NCBI GenBank assembly: GCA_964442385.1
Contig: CAYTYZ010000003.1
Coordinates: forward strand, 12,960-76,959
Direction of reading: 5' to 3'
Length of the DNA stretch: 64,000 bases
Origin: CAYTYZ01 sp964442385
GTDB taxonomy: Bacteria; Patescibacteriota; Microgenomatia; UBA12405
Shown: positions 51,036 to 58,450 of the stretch, piece after piece
Layout of the letters: each line of letters begins with the position of its first letter
Position numbering within the stretch: the first letter of the stretch is position 1
Position numbers and translations under genes: made by a program
Notes under the pieces: generated by a model
Seen by the model: the letters and a program-made list of their open reading frames with translations, nothing else
The model's database searches: none
What the model was told of the DNA's origin: nothing

Positions 51036-52240
51036 CAATATTCCTCCACCTTTCCTCCATATATTGCTAAAATCTCGTCAACTATTTTCCACTGAGCCAA
51101 AATTTCTTCAGTTGTCGGAGTGTAAAGTCTGTCTCCTGCTACTATCGACGATAGCACGTTTTCATAAGCCTCATGAGTTTGCCCTATGGTCAAGGCCGAC
51201 AGTTTAAGTGTTTGAGCCTTGGGTAGCACCTGGTGTGGATCAAAGCCAGAGTTTAAGGTAAGTTGCACTTCGTCTTCTGGGTAGATAGAAATAACTAGCT
51301 GGTTTGCGCTTAGCAGGGCACACTGGTCCCCCCAAATACAAAATTTTTCTTTCTTAAAACTTATCTTTATATAGGTTTTTTTTGCTCCCATTTTCTTGCC
51401 GGTAATTATTTTAATTGGAACACCTTCCCAGTCAGTATTAGCCACAAAAAGTTCCAGTTCCACCTTTGTTTCAGTTTTAGACTCCCTATCAACTTTTTCT
51501 TCTTCCCTATAGCCCTTATACTGCCCCATTTTTACACTGTTTACCACTATTTTGTTAAGTATTGCCAATTTCTGCTGGGAAAACATTTCCGAGCTCATCT
51601 CCTCCGGGCGGTTTACACAAACCAAACACAGGAGTTGCAGTAAGTGATTTTGCACCATATCCCTAGTCGCCCCAGACTTGTCATAGTATTCCCCCCTGCT
51701 CCCAACTCCCACCTCTTCCTGCGCCACTATTTCAATTGATTCGATTAAATCTTTTTTCCATATGGACTGCAATATTGGGTTTGCAAATCTAAGACTTACA
51801 ATATTTCTCACCAGATCTTTTGACAAATAATGGTCCACCAAATATAGCTGCTCTTTGTCAACTTCACTTTCTAGTAAATCTGCCAGTATTTTAGCGCTTT
51901 TAAAGTCAGTTCCAAATGGTTTTTCCAGAACCAGCTTGTCATTTTTGTTAAATATCTTGTTCGCTTTTAGTCCAGCAATTAAATCAGTTAAAATCTCAGG
52001 CTTTATTGGCAAAGAAACATAGTACACTGTTCCCGCTTCATAATAACTTACCAGCCCTACCAGTCCTGCTTGGTTATATTCTCCAGTTACAAATATATCC
52101 TTTTCCCACTTAGGTGCTGATCTCCCATATCCAATCAATCTAATCTTGGGGTCCATTTCTTTTAACTTTTCAACAGCAGGAATTAAGTAGCGCCCAGCAA
52201 GATCCCCACTGGCCCCAAAAATTACAATATTTTTATACAC
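51035..52240 (-). CDS. zwf: Glucose-6-phosphate 1-dehydrogenase
   Basis: A 401-residue enzyme: Rossmann motif IFGASGDLAGRYLIPAVEKL at residues 7-26 (GASGDLA), KPFGTDF (about 99-105) and VDHYLSKDLVRN (DHYLxK catalytic motif, about 128-139). It oxidises glucose-6-phosphate to 6-phosphogluconolactone, usually with NADP+. It is shorter than the common 480-500 residues, as in other reduced genomes. The start is GTG at 52240, with TAAAAT 5 bases upstream. Confidence 0.92.
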   Translation of the reverse strand: MYKNIVIFGASGDLAGRYLIPAVEKLKEMDPKIRLIGYGRSAPKWEKDIFVTGEYNQAGLVGLVSYYEAGTVYYVSLPIKPEILTDLIAGLKANKIFNKNDKLVLEKPFGTDFKSAKILADLLESEVDKEQLYLVDHYLSKDLVRNIVSLRFANPILQSIWKKDLIESIEIVAQEEVGVGSRGEYYDKSGATRDMVQNHLLQLLCLVCVNRPEEMSSEMFSQQKLAILNKIVVNSVKMGQYKGYREEEKVDRESKTETKVELELFVANTDWEGVPIKIITGKKMGAKKTYIKISFKKEKFCIWGDQCALLSANQLVISIYPEDEVQLTLNSGFDPHQVLPKAQTLKLSALTIGQTHEAYENVLSSIVAGDRLYTPTTEEILAQWKIVDEILAIYGGKVEEY

Positions 52241-52268
52241 AGCCTATTTTACCTGTTAAACTTATTTT

Positions 52269-52736
52269 ATGCTTGCCCGAGCTTCTCTTAAAAGTATTAT
52301 TTTTGGACTAGAAGATTCCCTGGTTTCCACAACAGGACTGGTTGTGGGTGTAGCTATTGGTTCCAACAACAAAAGTGCCGTTATATTAGCCGGCGTAGTT
52401 GGCCTATGCGTAGAAGCTGTATCAATGGCCAGCGGGGAATTTCTCAGTCAAACCAGTGGTACTACCCAAAAAAAGATAAAACTGGGGCTACTCATGTTTG
52501 TATCTTACATAGTTGGTGGACTTTTCCCTATAGTTCCCATCTTTTTCAGTAGTTTAGATTATCTTATTATTTCCTGTGTCTTAAGTTCTCTATTGGGACT
52601 AGGGTTGTTAGGCTGGGGCAAAGGCCTAGCTCTAAACCAAAACCCTAGATTTTCCGCCCTTCAGGTGCTATTTATTGGGGGACTAAGTATGGCTATTGGC
52701 CTTCTGGCTGGCAAGTTGGTGGGATTTTCCCCATAA
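52269..52736 (+). CDS. VIT1/CCC1-family metal transporter
   Basis: A 155-residue protein with five membrane helices. The start LKSIIFGLEDSLVSTTGLVVG and VEAVSMASGEFLSQTS are signatures of VIT1/CCC1 iron/manganese transporters. Slightly short for the family. TGTTAAACT ends 6 bases before the ATG. Its last 54 bases overlap the convergent HxlR gene. Confidence 0.88.
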   Translation: MLARASLKSIIFGLEDSLVSTTGLVVGVAIGSNNKSAVILAGVVGLCVEAVSMASGEFLSQTSGTTQKKIKLGLLMFVSYIVGGLFPIVPIFFSSLDYLIISCVLSSLLGLGLLGWGKGLALNQNPRFSALQVLFIGGLSMAIGLLAGKLVGFSP

Positions 52737-53024
52737 CTCCATTTGTCGCAGGATTTTTTCCAAACTTTTGCCAGATATGGTCAAAGAGTATTCTACTTTT
52801 GGCGGCACCTGGGCATACACTATTCTTTTAACTATCCGATCACTTTCTAGTTCGCGTAGTTGCAGTGTCAGCATCTGCTGGGTTATCCCGGTTAATATTC
52901 GTCTTAGTTCCGAAAATCTTTTGGTACCTGATAAAAGTTGATAAATAATAATGGGTTTCCACTTGCCCCCAATAATCCTCATGGTGGATTCTACTGGGCA
53001 AAAGTTTGCGTTAGCATTTTTCAT
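52683..53024 (-). CDS. HxlR-family transcription regulator
   Basis: A 113-residue winged-helix protein: NFCPVESTMRIIGGKWKPII with the conserved early Cys (about C8), RFSELRRILTGITQQMLTLQ (recognition helix) and the wing VPPKVEYSLT. HxlR/YodB-type regulators often use that Cys to sense electrophiles or redox stress. It is divergent from the FMN reductase gene and ends inside the VIT1-like gene on the opposite strand. It probably regulates the flavin cluster to its right. Confidence 0.9.
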   Translation of the reverse strand: MKNANANFCPVESTMRIIGGKWKPIIIYQLLSGTKRFSELRRILTGITQQMLTLQLRELESDRIVKRIVYAQVPPKVEYSLTISGKSLEKILRQMELWGKSHQLASQKANSHT

Positions 53025-53109
53025 AATACTTAGTATGAATTATATGAGTACTTGTTAATAGCATTATACACTATAGAATCATACCTGTTAAGTATTAATA
53101 TAAAATTTT
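53025..53109. promoter_or_regulatory. Divergent promoter region with repeated half-sites
   Basis: Between the HxlR and FMN-reductase genes. AGTATT/AGTACT-like units recur: ATACTTAGTAT beside the hxlR start, GAGTACTT near the middle, and AAGTATTAAT near the reductase. These could be operators for HxlR. TATAAA (53099-53104) lies 5 bases before the reductase ATG. On the minus strand a TATAAT lies 14 bases from the hxlR ATG. Confidence 0.5.
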
Positions 53110-53637
53110 ATGACCAAACCAAATATTCTAGTTTTTTATGGTTCAAGTAGAGGCGAGGAGGCTGCTGCTCCAAAAGTTGCTACTTGGCTCAAAACCGAAC
53201 TGGACAAAGTAACTACAGCTACTTTTAGTTATATTGATCTTGCACAACTTAATCTTCCTTTTTATGGCGCCCCAGACCCTGCTGACTCGGTTGCAAAGTG
53301 GCAGAAAGCCGTTGATTCGGCTGACGGTTACATTGTCATAACCAACGAGTACAATCATGCCCCCAGTGCAATTATCAAAAATGCTATAGATTCGGCCAAG
53401 CCCGAGTGGGCACACAAGGCAGTCGGTTATATTTCTTACGGTGGTGTTGCAGGTGGCTCCAGGGCAGTAGAGCACCTACGCCAAATTTTTACCGAATTAC
53501 GTGTAGCTAGTACCCGTGATCAAATTTATTTTCCCCATGTCTATTCTGGTCTTAATCCACAAGGCAAACTTGAAGACCTGCTTGCTGATCTTCTTTGGTG
53601 GACCGAGGCAACTATGGCTGCTCGTATTTCCAAATAG
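53110..53637 (+). CDS. NAD(P)H-dependent FMN reductase
   Basis: A 175-residue flavodoxin-fold protein of the NADPH-FMN reductase family: ILVFYGSSRGEE (phosphate loop), NLPFYGAPDP, GYIVITNEYNHAPSAIIKNAID (the conserved P-E-Y-N-like motif) and SYGGVAGGSRAVEHLR. It reduces FMN or quinones with NAD(P)H in the cytoplasm. It is divergent from the HxlR regulator and upstream of the FMN-binding lipoprotein. Confidence 0.93.
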   Translation: MTKPNILVFYGSSRGEEAAAPKVATWLKTELDKVTTATFSYIDLAQLNLPFYGAPDPADSVAKWQKAVDSADGYIVITNEYNHAPSAIIKNAIDSAKPEWAHKAVGYISYGGVAGGSRAVEHLRQIFTELRVASTRDQIYFPHVYSGLNPQGKLEDLLADLLWWTEATMAARISK

Positions 53638-53641
53638 TCTT

Positions 53642-53671
53642 TTCAGTTTGTTTTCAGTATTATTAGATAAC
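53642..53671 (+). promoter_or_regulatory. TTCAG direct-repeat operator of FMN/ApbE operon
   Basis: TTCAG at 53642-53646 and 53653-53657, period 11 bp, upstream of the lipoprotein gene. A weak -10 (GATAAC at 53666-53671) is placed about as in the MacAB and cytochrome-b5 operons. The pair starts in the bases right after the FMN reductase stop. Confidence 0.6.
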
Positions 53672-53696
53672 TTTACAAATTACAAATTTTTAAAAA

Positions 53697-54131
53697 ATGA
53701 ATAAAAAACTACCTTTAGTTGCCCTGGCGACCATATTATTAGCTGGCTGCTCGACCCCAACCACGCCTTCTACTGAAAAAATAATGCCCAAAGAAACCAG
53801 TACTGCTCCGGTGACTACCACCAGTGGCACAACCGAGGCCATGGTCAAAGGCAAAACTTATGAAGCTACCGGAGCGTACACTTCTCCAGGTGGTCCAGAA
53901 ACCATTGGGGTCAAACTTACCGTAGATAACGGTATTATTACTGACGTAGTGGTTACACCTAACGCCACTAATCCTGGCTCAATCAAATGGGAAACTGCAT
54001 TTGCTGGAGGTATCAAGGAACAAGTAGTTGGCAAACCCCTTGCTGATCTGCAGGTTGGCAAAGTATCTGGATCTTCCTTAACTGGCACTGGCTTCAATGA
54101 CGCTCTGGCAAAAATCAAAGCTCAAATGTAA
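53697..54131 (+). CDS. FMN-binding lipoprotein
   Basis: A 144-residue lipoprotein: signal peptide with lipobox LAGC (Cys18), a Ser/Thr/Pro linker, then an FMN-binding domain (about 52-144). The usual ApbE target D-x-x-S-G-A-T appears as GKVSGSSLTGTGF, where SGSS aligns with SGAT, so a Ser may carry the flavin. The product is likely a covalently flavinylated electron carrier outside the membrane. The apbE gene starts in its stop codon (TAATG). Confidence 0.87.
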   Translation: MNKKLPLVALATILLAGCSTPTTPSTEKIMPKETSTAPVTTTSGTTEAMVKGKTYEATGAYTSPGGPETIGVKLTVDNGIITDVVVTPNATNPGSIKWETAFAGGIKEQVVGKPLADLQVGKVSGSSLTGTGFNDALAKIKAQM

Positions 54132-54991
54132 TGAACCAGCTGGACTTTACTGCACTCGGTACGCAATGGCATGTCGAGTGCAGCCGAAGGATTAGTCCAG
54201 ATATTAGATCTTGGCTAACAAAGTTTGAACAAACCTATTCCAGGTTTATTCAAACTTCCTTTTTAAATCATATTAGCCAAACTCCAGGGGTGTACACTCT
54301 AGACCAAGATGGTCAAATAATCCTGGAACTATATATTAAAATCAACTCTCTAACTAATAATCTTTTTACCCCAACCATAGGTCAAAATCTATCTGAAGCT
54401 GGTTACGATATTAATTACTCCTTAAAATCAAACCAACTATCCAAACTGGCTAGCCTTGATAGATATCTGGAACTAAAAGGCAATCAGTTAACCATTAAAA
54501 CTCCTATCCAATTGGATTTTGGTGGGGTAGGCAAAGGTTATGCCATAGACAAGGTCTTTTCGATTTTATCTAATGACCAAATGCTAAAAGCTAATGACTA
54601 TATTTACATTAATGCAGGTGGCGATATTTATATCAAGTCCTCTACTCAACAAGAGGTTGCCCTAGAGCATCCTGACGATTCTACGCAGGCCATCGGTACT
54701 ATTTTAATTCAAAATCAGTCTATTTGCGGCTCGGCGGGCAACCGTCGTCGCTGGAGGGACTATCATCATATTATTAACCCTAAAACCCAAACTTCGCCCC
54801 AAAGTATCAAGTCCGTTTGGGTAGTAGCCCCTACAGCCACTATTGCAGACTCTTTGGCCACCTGTCTTTTTTTAGTTGAACCCAAGGTTTTACTTCCACA
54901 CTTTGCCTTTGACTACTTAATACTAGATAATAACAATATGGTTACCAAGTCCGACAATTTTCATGCCACACTTTTTACAGCAAATAGATAA
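54131..54991 (+). CDS. apbE: FAD:protein FMN transferase ApbE
   Basis: A 286-residue ApbE protein: IQLDFGGVGKGYAIDKV (about 132-148), YINAGGDIYI (about 157-166), ICGSAGNRRRWRDYHHIINP and TATIADSLAT, the typical FAD and Mg2+ binding motifs. It transfers FMN from FAD to a Thr or Ser of the neighbouring lipoprotein, outside the membrane. No clear signal peptide is seen, which is unusual because ApbE normally acts outside. It overlaps the lipoprotein stop by 1 base and the oxidoreductase by 29 bases. Confidence 0.93.
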   Translation: MNQLDFTALGTQWHVECSRRISPDIRSWLTKFEQTYSRFIQTSFLNHISQTPGVYTLDQDGQIILELYIKINSLTNNLFTPTIGQNLSEAGYDINYSLKSNQLSKLASLDRYLELKGNQLTIKTPIQLDFGGVGKGYAIDKVFSILSNDQMLKANDYIYINAGGDIYIKSSTQQEVALEHPDDSTQAIGTILIQNQSICGSAGNRRRWRDYHHIINPKTQTSPQSIKSVWVVAPTATIADSLATCLFLVEPKVLLPHFAFDYLILDNNNMVTKSDNFHATLFTANR

Positions 54992-56356
54992 ATACCTCAA
55001 CCAGATAACAATGTACAAGCTAGTACTTCTGGCTCTATCATGCTTTGTCCTGTCTGGTTTTTTTATACATAATCCAATTAGTTATCTAGTTAGTATCCTA
55101 ATTTTGCTTGGGTCTTCTTTTATTTTTCACCAAATATTTACTAAACTATTTAAAGCCATTCCCAATTACGAATCTTGGCTTATCACGGCCCTAATTTTAG
55201 CTTGCCTGCTTGACCCATCTGATTACCCATTTCTGATCTTAGCCTCCTTTTTGGCAGTTGCCTCAAAGTACACTTTTGCCCCTGGCGCCTCTCATATTTT
55301 TAACCCAGCCGCTCTCTCGGCCTTCGTGTTGACTAGTCTTGGTAGCTCCAGTGCCAGCTGGTGGATTGGCTCTCGAACCCTGCTTCCTATAGTAGCCATA
55401 TTTGGCTTTTTAGTGGTTAGAAAACTTAGGCGTCAAACTATGGTCTTGGTTTTTCTAGTTGTTGCCAGCCTGTTTGCAGCCCTGCAAGGCTTACCCCTAT
55501 CCATGCTTTGGCTTTCTGGACCCTTAGTTTTTTTTGCCACCATTATGTTTACCGAACCTCTTACCACACCACCTGGCAAACGTTCCCAATTTTTTTATGC
55601 AATACTAGTTGGAATCTGGCTGACTCAATATTTTAAAGTAGGACCCTTTCATGGGGGTACAGAATTTGCCTTGCTTTTAGGCAATTTAGTTGCTTTTATT
55701 TTTTGGCGACGCCAAAGGGTAATTTTAATCTTAAAAAAAATACTTCCCATTGCTACGGATACTTATAATTTCGAATTTTCCACCAATCAAAAAATTGCTT
55801 TTGTACCAGGGCAGTATCTCGAGTGGACTCTGCCACATCCAAGCCCTGATCTTCGTGGTACCAGACGTTGGTTTTCCTTGGCCTCATCGCCTACCGAAGA
55901 CACCATTTCCTTGGGCACAAAAATAGTTACCGGCAGAAGTAGTAGCCTTAAATAATACCTANNNNNNNNNNCCATCAGGCTCAAGGAGACTTTATTCTAC
56001 CCAAAGATAAAAGTCTTAAGTTGGCCTTAATTGCCGGAGGTATTGGTATCACCCCTTTTCGCTCCATGGTCAAGTATTTGCAAGATACCCAAGGCAATCG
56101 TGACCTAGTTTTGCTTTATGCCAACAACGACGATAAGTTTGCTTACCACCAGGTGTTTGACCAGGCGCGCACCATATATCACAATACTGCTACATCTGGC
56201 TACGTAACAGCCCAATTTATTCAAAAAAATATTCCTGATTATAGCGCTCGTCACTTTTATATTTCCGGTCCACCAGCCATGGTCGATAGTTACAAAAAAA
56301 TCTTACTTAGCCTAAAAGTAAAACACATTCATACCGATTATTTTCCTGGCTGCTAA
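54963..56356 (+). CDS. NqrB/RnfD-like membrane domain fused to FAD/NAD(P)H reductase (split by gap)
   Basis: Membrane part (about residues 15-260) with eight or nine helices and the NqrB/RnfD-type SHIFNPAALSAFVL motif, then a ferredoxin-reductase-like part: FVPGQYLEWTLPH (FAD), WFSLASSPTE, and, after the gap, LALIAGGIGITPFRSMVKYL (NAD(P) loop) and HFYISGPPAMVDSY. The gap 55962-55971 splits it, and a TAA 7 bases before the gap breaks the frame, probably an assembly end error. It would carry electrons from cytoplasmic NAD(P)H across the membrane to the flavin lipoprotein. Confidence 0.85.
55962..55971. other. Assembly gap (10 N)
   Basis: Ten unknown bases inside the membrane oxidoreductase gene. 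The real sequence missing is about one FAD/NAD(P) linker segment, to judge by the two flanking protein parts. Confidence 0.99.
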
Positions 56357-56359
56357 ATA

Positions 56360-56866
56360 CTATATTTTTCTACTATCATAGGCCCAGTGTAAAACAGCTT
56401 GTCTTTGTCTTGGTCTGCAACTCACATCTCCTGGAGCGCAATTGTGTCTTATTTGGGATACATGCCTGGCAATTTTTCTCCACCTTCCTATTTGGCGTTT
56501 ATCATCTTCATGTCTTCTGCCCATATAATATCTGCAATACCACTGAAACCAACCCCTGGGGTCATCTGGGTGTATCCAGCCACGTCTTTGCCACTCGGAT
56601 AGTGGCATGCTGGCGTCCATTTTAAAATAATTTAGATTTTTATCTTTTTCTTTAGGCGCTAGTTTGGCTACCTCAAACCAATCCGCTGGAAACTCTCCTT
56701 TGCAGTCCCGCAGGTACACGCCCCCAAATATTCCCAGCTCCAACATTTCTTTTGGGCTTAGTTCTGGCTTGAAACTTGCGTCAAAGTTCTTACCCGTTTC
56801 TTCAGTCAGTTCATATTCATAACCTTGCTGCATTTTATCGTTTACCAAAACTATTCCTCTGTTCAT
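56360..56866 (-). CDS. Conserved protein of unknown function
   Basis: A 168-residue soluble protein, unusually rich in Trp, Tyr, Arg and His: IFGGVYLRDCKGEFPADWF, GWIHPDDPRGWFQWYCRYYM, and a CRPRQRQAVLHWAYDSRK end. The dense aromatic/basic motifs look highly conserved, and I believe such proteins occur in varied bacteria and fungi, but no function is known to me. The start is ATG 56866, overlapping the stop of the DUF1295 gene by 4 bases. Confidence 0.75.
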   Translation of the reverse strand: MNRGIVLVNDKMQQGYEYELTEETGKNFDASFKPELSPKEMLELGIFGGVYLRDCKGEFPADWFEVAKLAPKEKDKNLNYFKMDASMPLSEWQRRGWIHPDDPRGWFQWYCRYYMGRRHEDDKRQIGRWRKIARHVSQIRHNCAPGDVSCRPRQRQAVLHWAYDSRKI

Positions 56867-57627
56867 TTTCCAGAAAACCAAGGGACAAATACGCTGGTTT
56901 TTCTTTTATATTCCTCCCAATCTTCTCGACCAACATACTTCTTTTCCAGCAGGGGAATTCCAGACACAAACAAAATCAAAAACGTTATAGTAAGTGGTCC
57001 AATTATCGTTACCAAGCCAGCTCCTACCGACAAGCCAATAACAAATATTCCCCACCACAACAAGACTTCACCAAAATAATTTGGATGCCTGGTATATTTC
57101 CATAGGCCACTAGTCATGAGCTTTCCCTTATTATTCGGATTTTTTATATGTTGGGTCAGTTGCCAATCTCCAATAACTTCAAAAGCAAATCCTTTAATCC
57201 AAATTAAAATTCCCAATATTCCAATCAAATTAATATCACCCCCCAGCAGATTGTTTAGCATTACAGGCAAGGCAATCAAATACATTAACCCACCTTGTAG
57301 TAAAAACACATTTACAAAAGATTTAATAAAAAAACTATTTTTCCAATCTTTCCTCCATTGGGCATAACGAGCATCTTCAGGCTTATTTTTGTTTCGGCTC
57401 CATATATGACTTGCCAATCTGGCCCCCCAAATACTTACTAAAATATTTGTAACCAATGCAACCACCGAAGCCTTGTTGGCTATTAAAAAACTGCTCCAAG
57501 CAATTAGTGGGAATCCCATTCCCCAGGCAATATCTGCCACATCATTTCTTTTTTTCCAAACCGAAATGGCAAACCAAACACACATATAGGTCAAAGTTAT
57601 CAATCCCAAGATGGCAAAATAGTTCAT
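56863..57627 (-). CDS. DUF1295 steroid-reductase-like membrane protein
   Basis: A 254-residue protein with about six membrane helices and the family signature GLWKYTRHPNYFGEVLLWWG (about 178-197), as in DUF1295/isoprenylcysteine methyltransferase-like proteins. These often act on lipids or fatty acids. It overlaps neighbouring genes by 4 bases on both sides in the cupin-DUF2177-DUF1295 operon. Confidence 0.9.
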   Translation of the reverse strand: MNYFAILGLITLTYMCVWFAISVWKKRNDVADIAWGMGFPLIAWSSFLIANKASVVALVTNILVSIWGARLASHIWSRNKNKPEDARYAQWRKDWKNSFFIKSFVNVFLLQGGLMYLIALPVMLNNLLGGDINLIGILGILIWIKGFAFEVIGDWQLTQHIKNPNNKGKLMTSGLWKYTRHPNYFGEVLLWWGIFVIGLSVGAGLVTIIGPLTITFLILFVSGIPLLEKKYVGREDWEEYKRKTSVFVPWFSGK

Positions 57628-58031
57628 AGGCCCATTTTTTTAGCTATAAAAAACGAAACCACAGAAACGCTTGCTGCCAATATCGTACCCCAAATCAAAT
57701 CAACTATGGTTACCAGCATAGGCCAATTTTTTATAGTAGCCAAATTGGTTAGATCATAAGTTGCGTAGGTAACTAAACCAAAAAAAGCCCCCAGTGCCAG
57801 GGCTTTCTGCCAGCTATTTACACTAACTGCTGGCTCGATTACAAACACCACCAGTCCAACAATAAATAGTAAGTAAAAAACTATAGCAGCAGCCCAGTTG
57901 GGCGTGGTTTTCATTAAAAACCCTATTTGTTGACTATAAAAATTTTTGGCAATTAATACTAGCCACACCATGTCTATGGCAAAAAAAACTGGCAAAGCTA
58001 TAAAATATAGTTTTAAAAATAAATTTTGCAT
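57624..58031 (-). CDS. DUF2177 membrane protein
   Basis: A 135-residue protein with four membrane helices and the DUF2177 pattern FFAIDMVWLVLIAKNFYSQQ and LGAFFGLVTYATYDLTNLAT. Function unknown. It begins at ATG 58031, just after the cupin stop, and overlaps the DUF1295 gene by 4 bases. In other bacteria DUF2177 and DUF1295 genes are often seen together in stress-related lipid clusters. Confidence 0.87.
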   Translation of the reverse strand: MQNLFLKLYFIALPVFFAIDMVWLVLIAKNFYSQQIGFLMKTTPNWAAAIVFYLLFIVGLVVFVIEPAVSVNSWQKALALGAFFGLVTYATYDLTNLATIKNWPMLVTIVDLIWGTILAASVSVVSFFIAKKMGL

Positions 58032-58032
58032 A

Positions 58033-58434
58033 TTATTCGCTGGTCTTACCGTCAAAATCTACGCCGCTGGCTTCCGCCTCGGCCTTAGTTGCTCTTGTAA
58101 GTCCATCCTGGTGGTGAGGAGGGGAGTAGATAGTATAAATTTTTAAATCTTCTGTCGTCGATGTATTAGCCACATTATGTTTGCTTCCTGCTGGAACAAT
58201 CACACAATCTCCTGCTACCACTTTATACTCAGACTCATTAATAGTTACTAATCCCTCGCCACTTTCAAATCTAAAAAATTGATCGCCATCTTGGTGCACT
58301 TCCCAACCAATTTCTACCCCTGGCGGCAATGACATTAGTACCAGTTGGCAGTGTGCTGCCGTATACAACACCTGTCGGTAGTTTTTATTAGCCACTGTTA
58401 AGCTCTCGATTTGGGTGTGAAAACCTTTTTTCAT
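58033..58434 (-). CDS. Cupin-domain protein
   Basis: A 133-residue single-domain cupin: GVEIGWEVHQDGDQFFRFESG (motif 1 with metal-binding His, Asp and Gln/Glu) and VIVPAGSKHNVANTST (motif 2 with His). It is a small metal-binding barrel of unknown substrate. First gene of an operon with DUF2177, DUF1295 and the conserved unknown. No signal peptide. Confidence 0.88.
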   Translation of the reverse strand: MKKGFHTQIESLTVANKNYRQVLYTAAHCQLVLMSLPPGVEIGWEVHQDGDQFFRFESGEGLVTINESEYKVVAGDCVIVPAGSKHNVANTSTTEDLKIYTIYSPPHHQDGLTRATKAEAEASGVDFDGKTSE

Positions 58435-58450
58435 ATAACCAAGTCTACCA

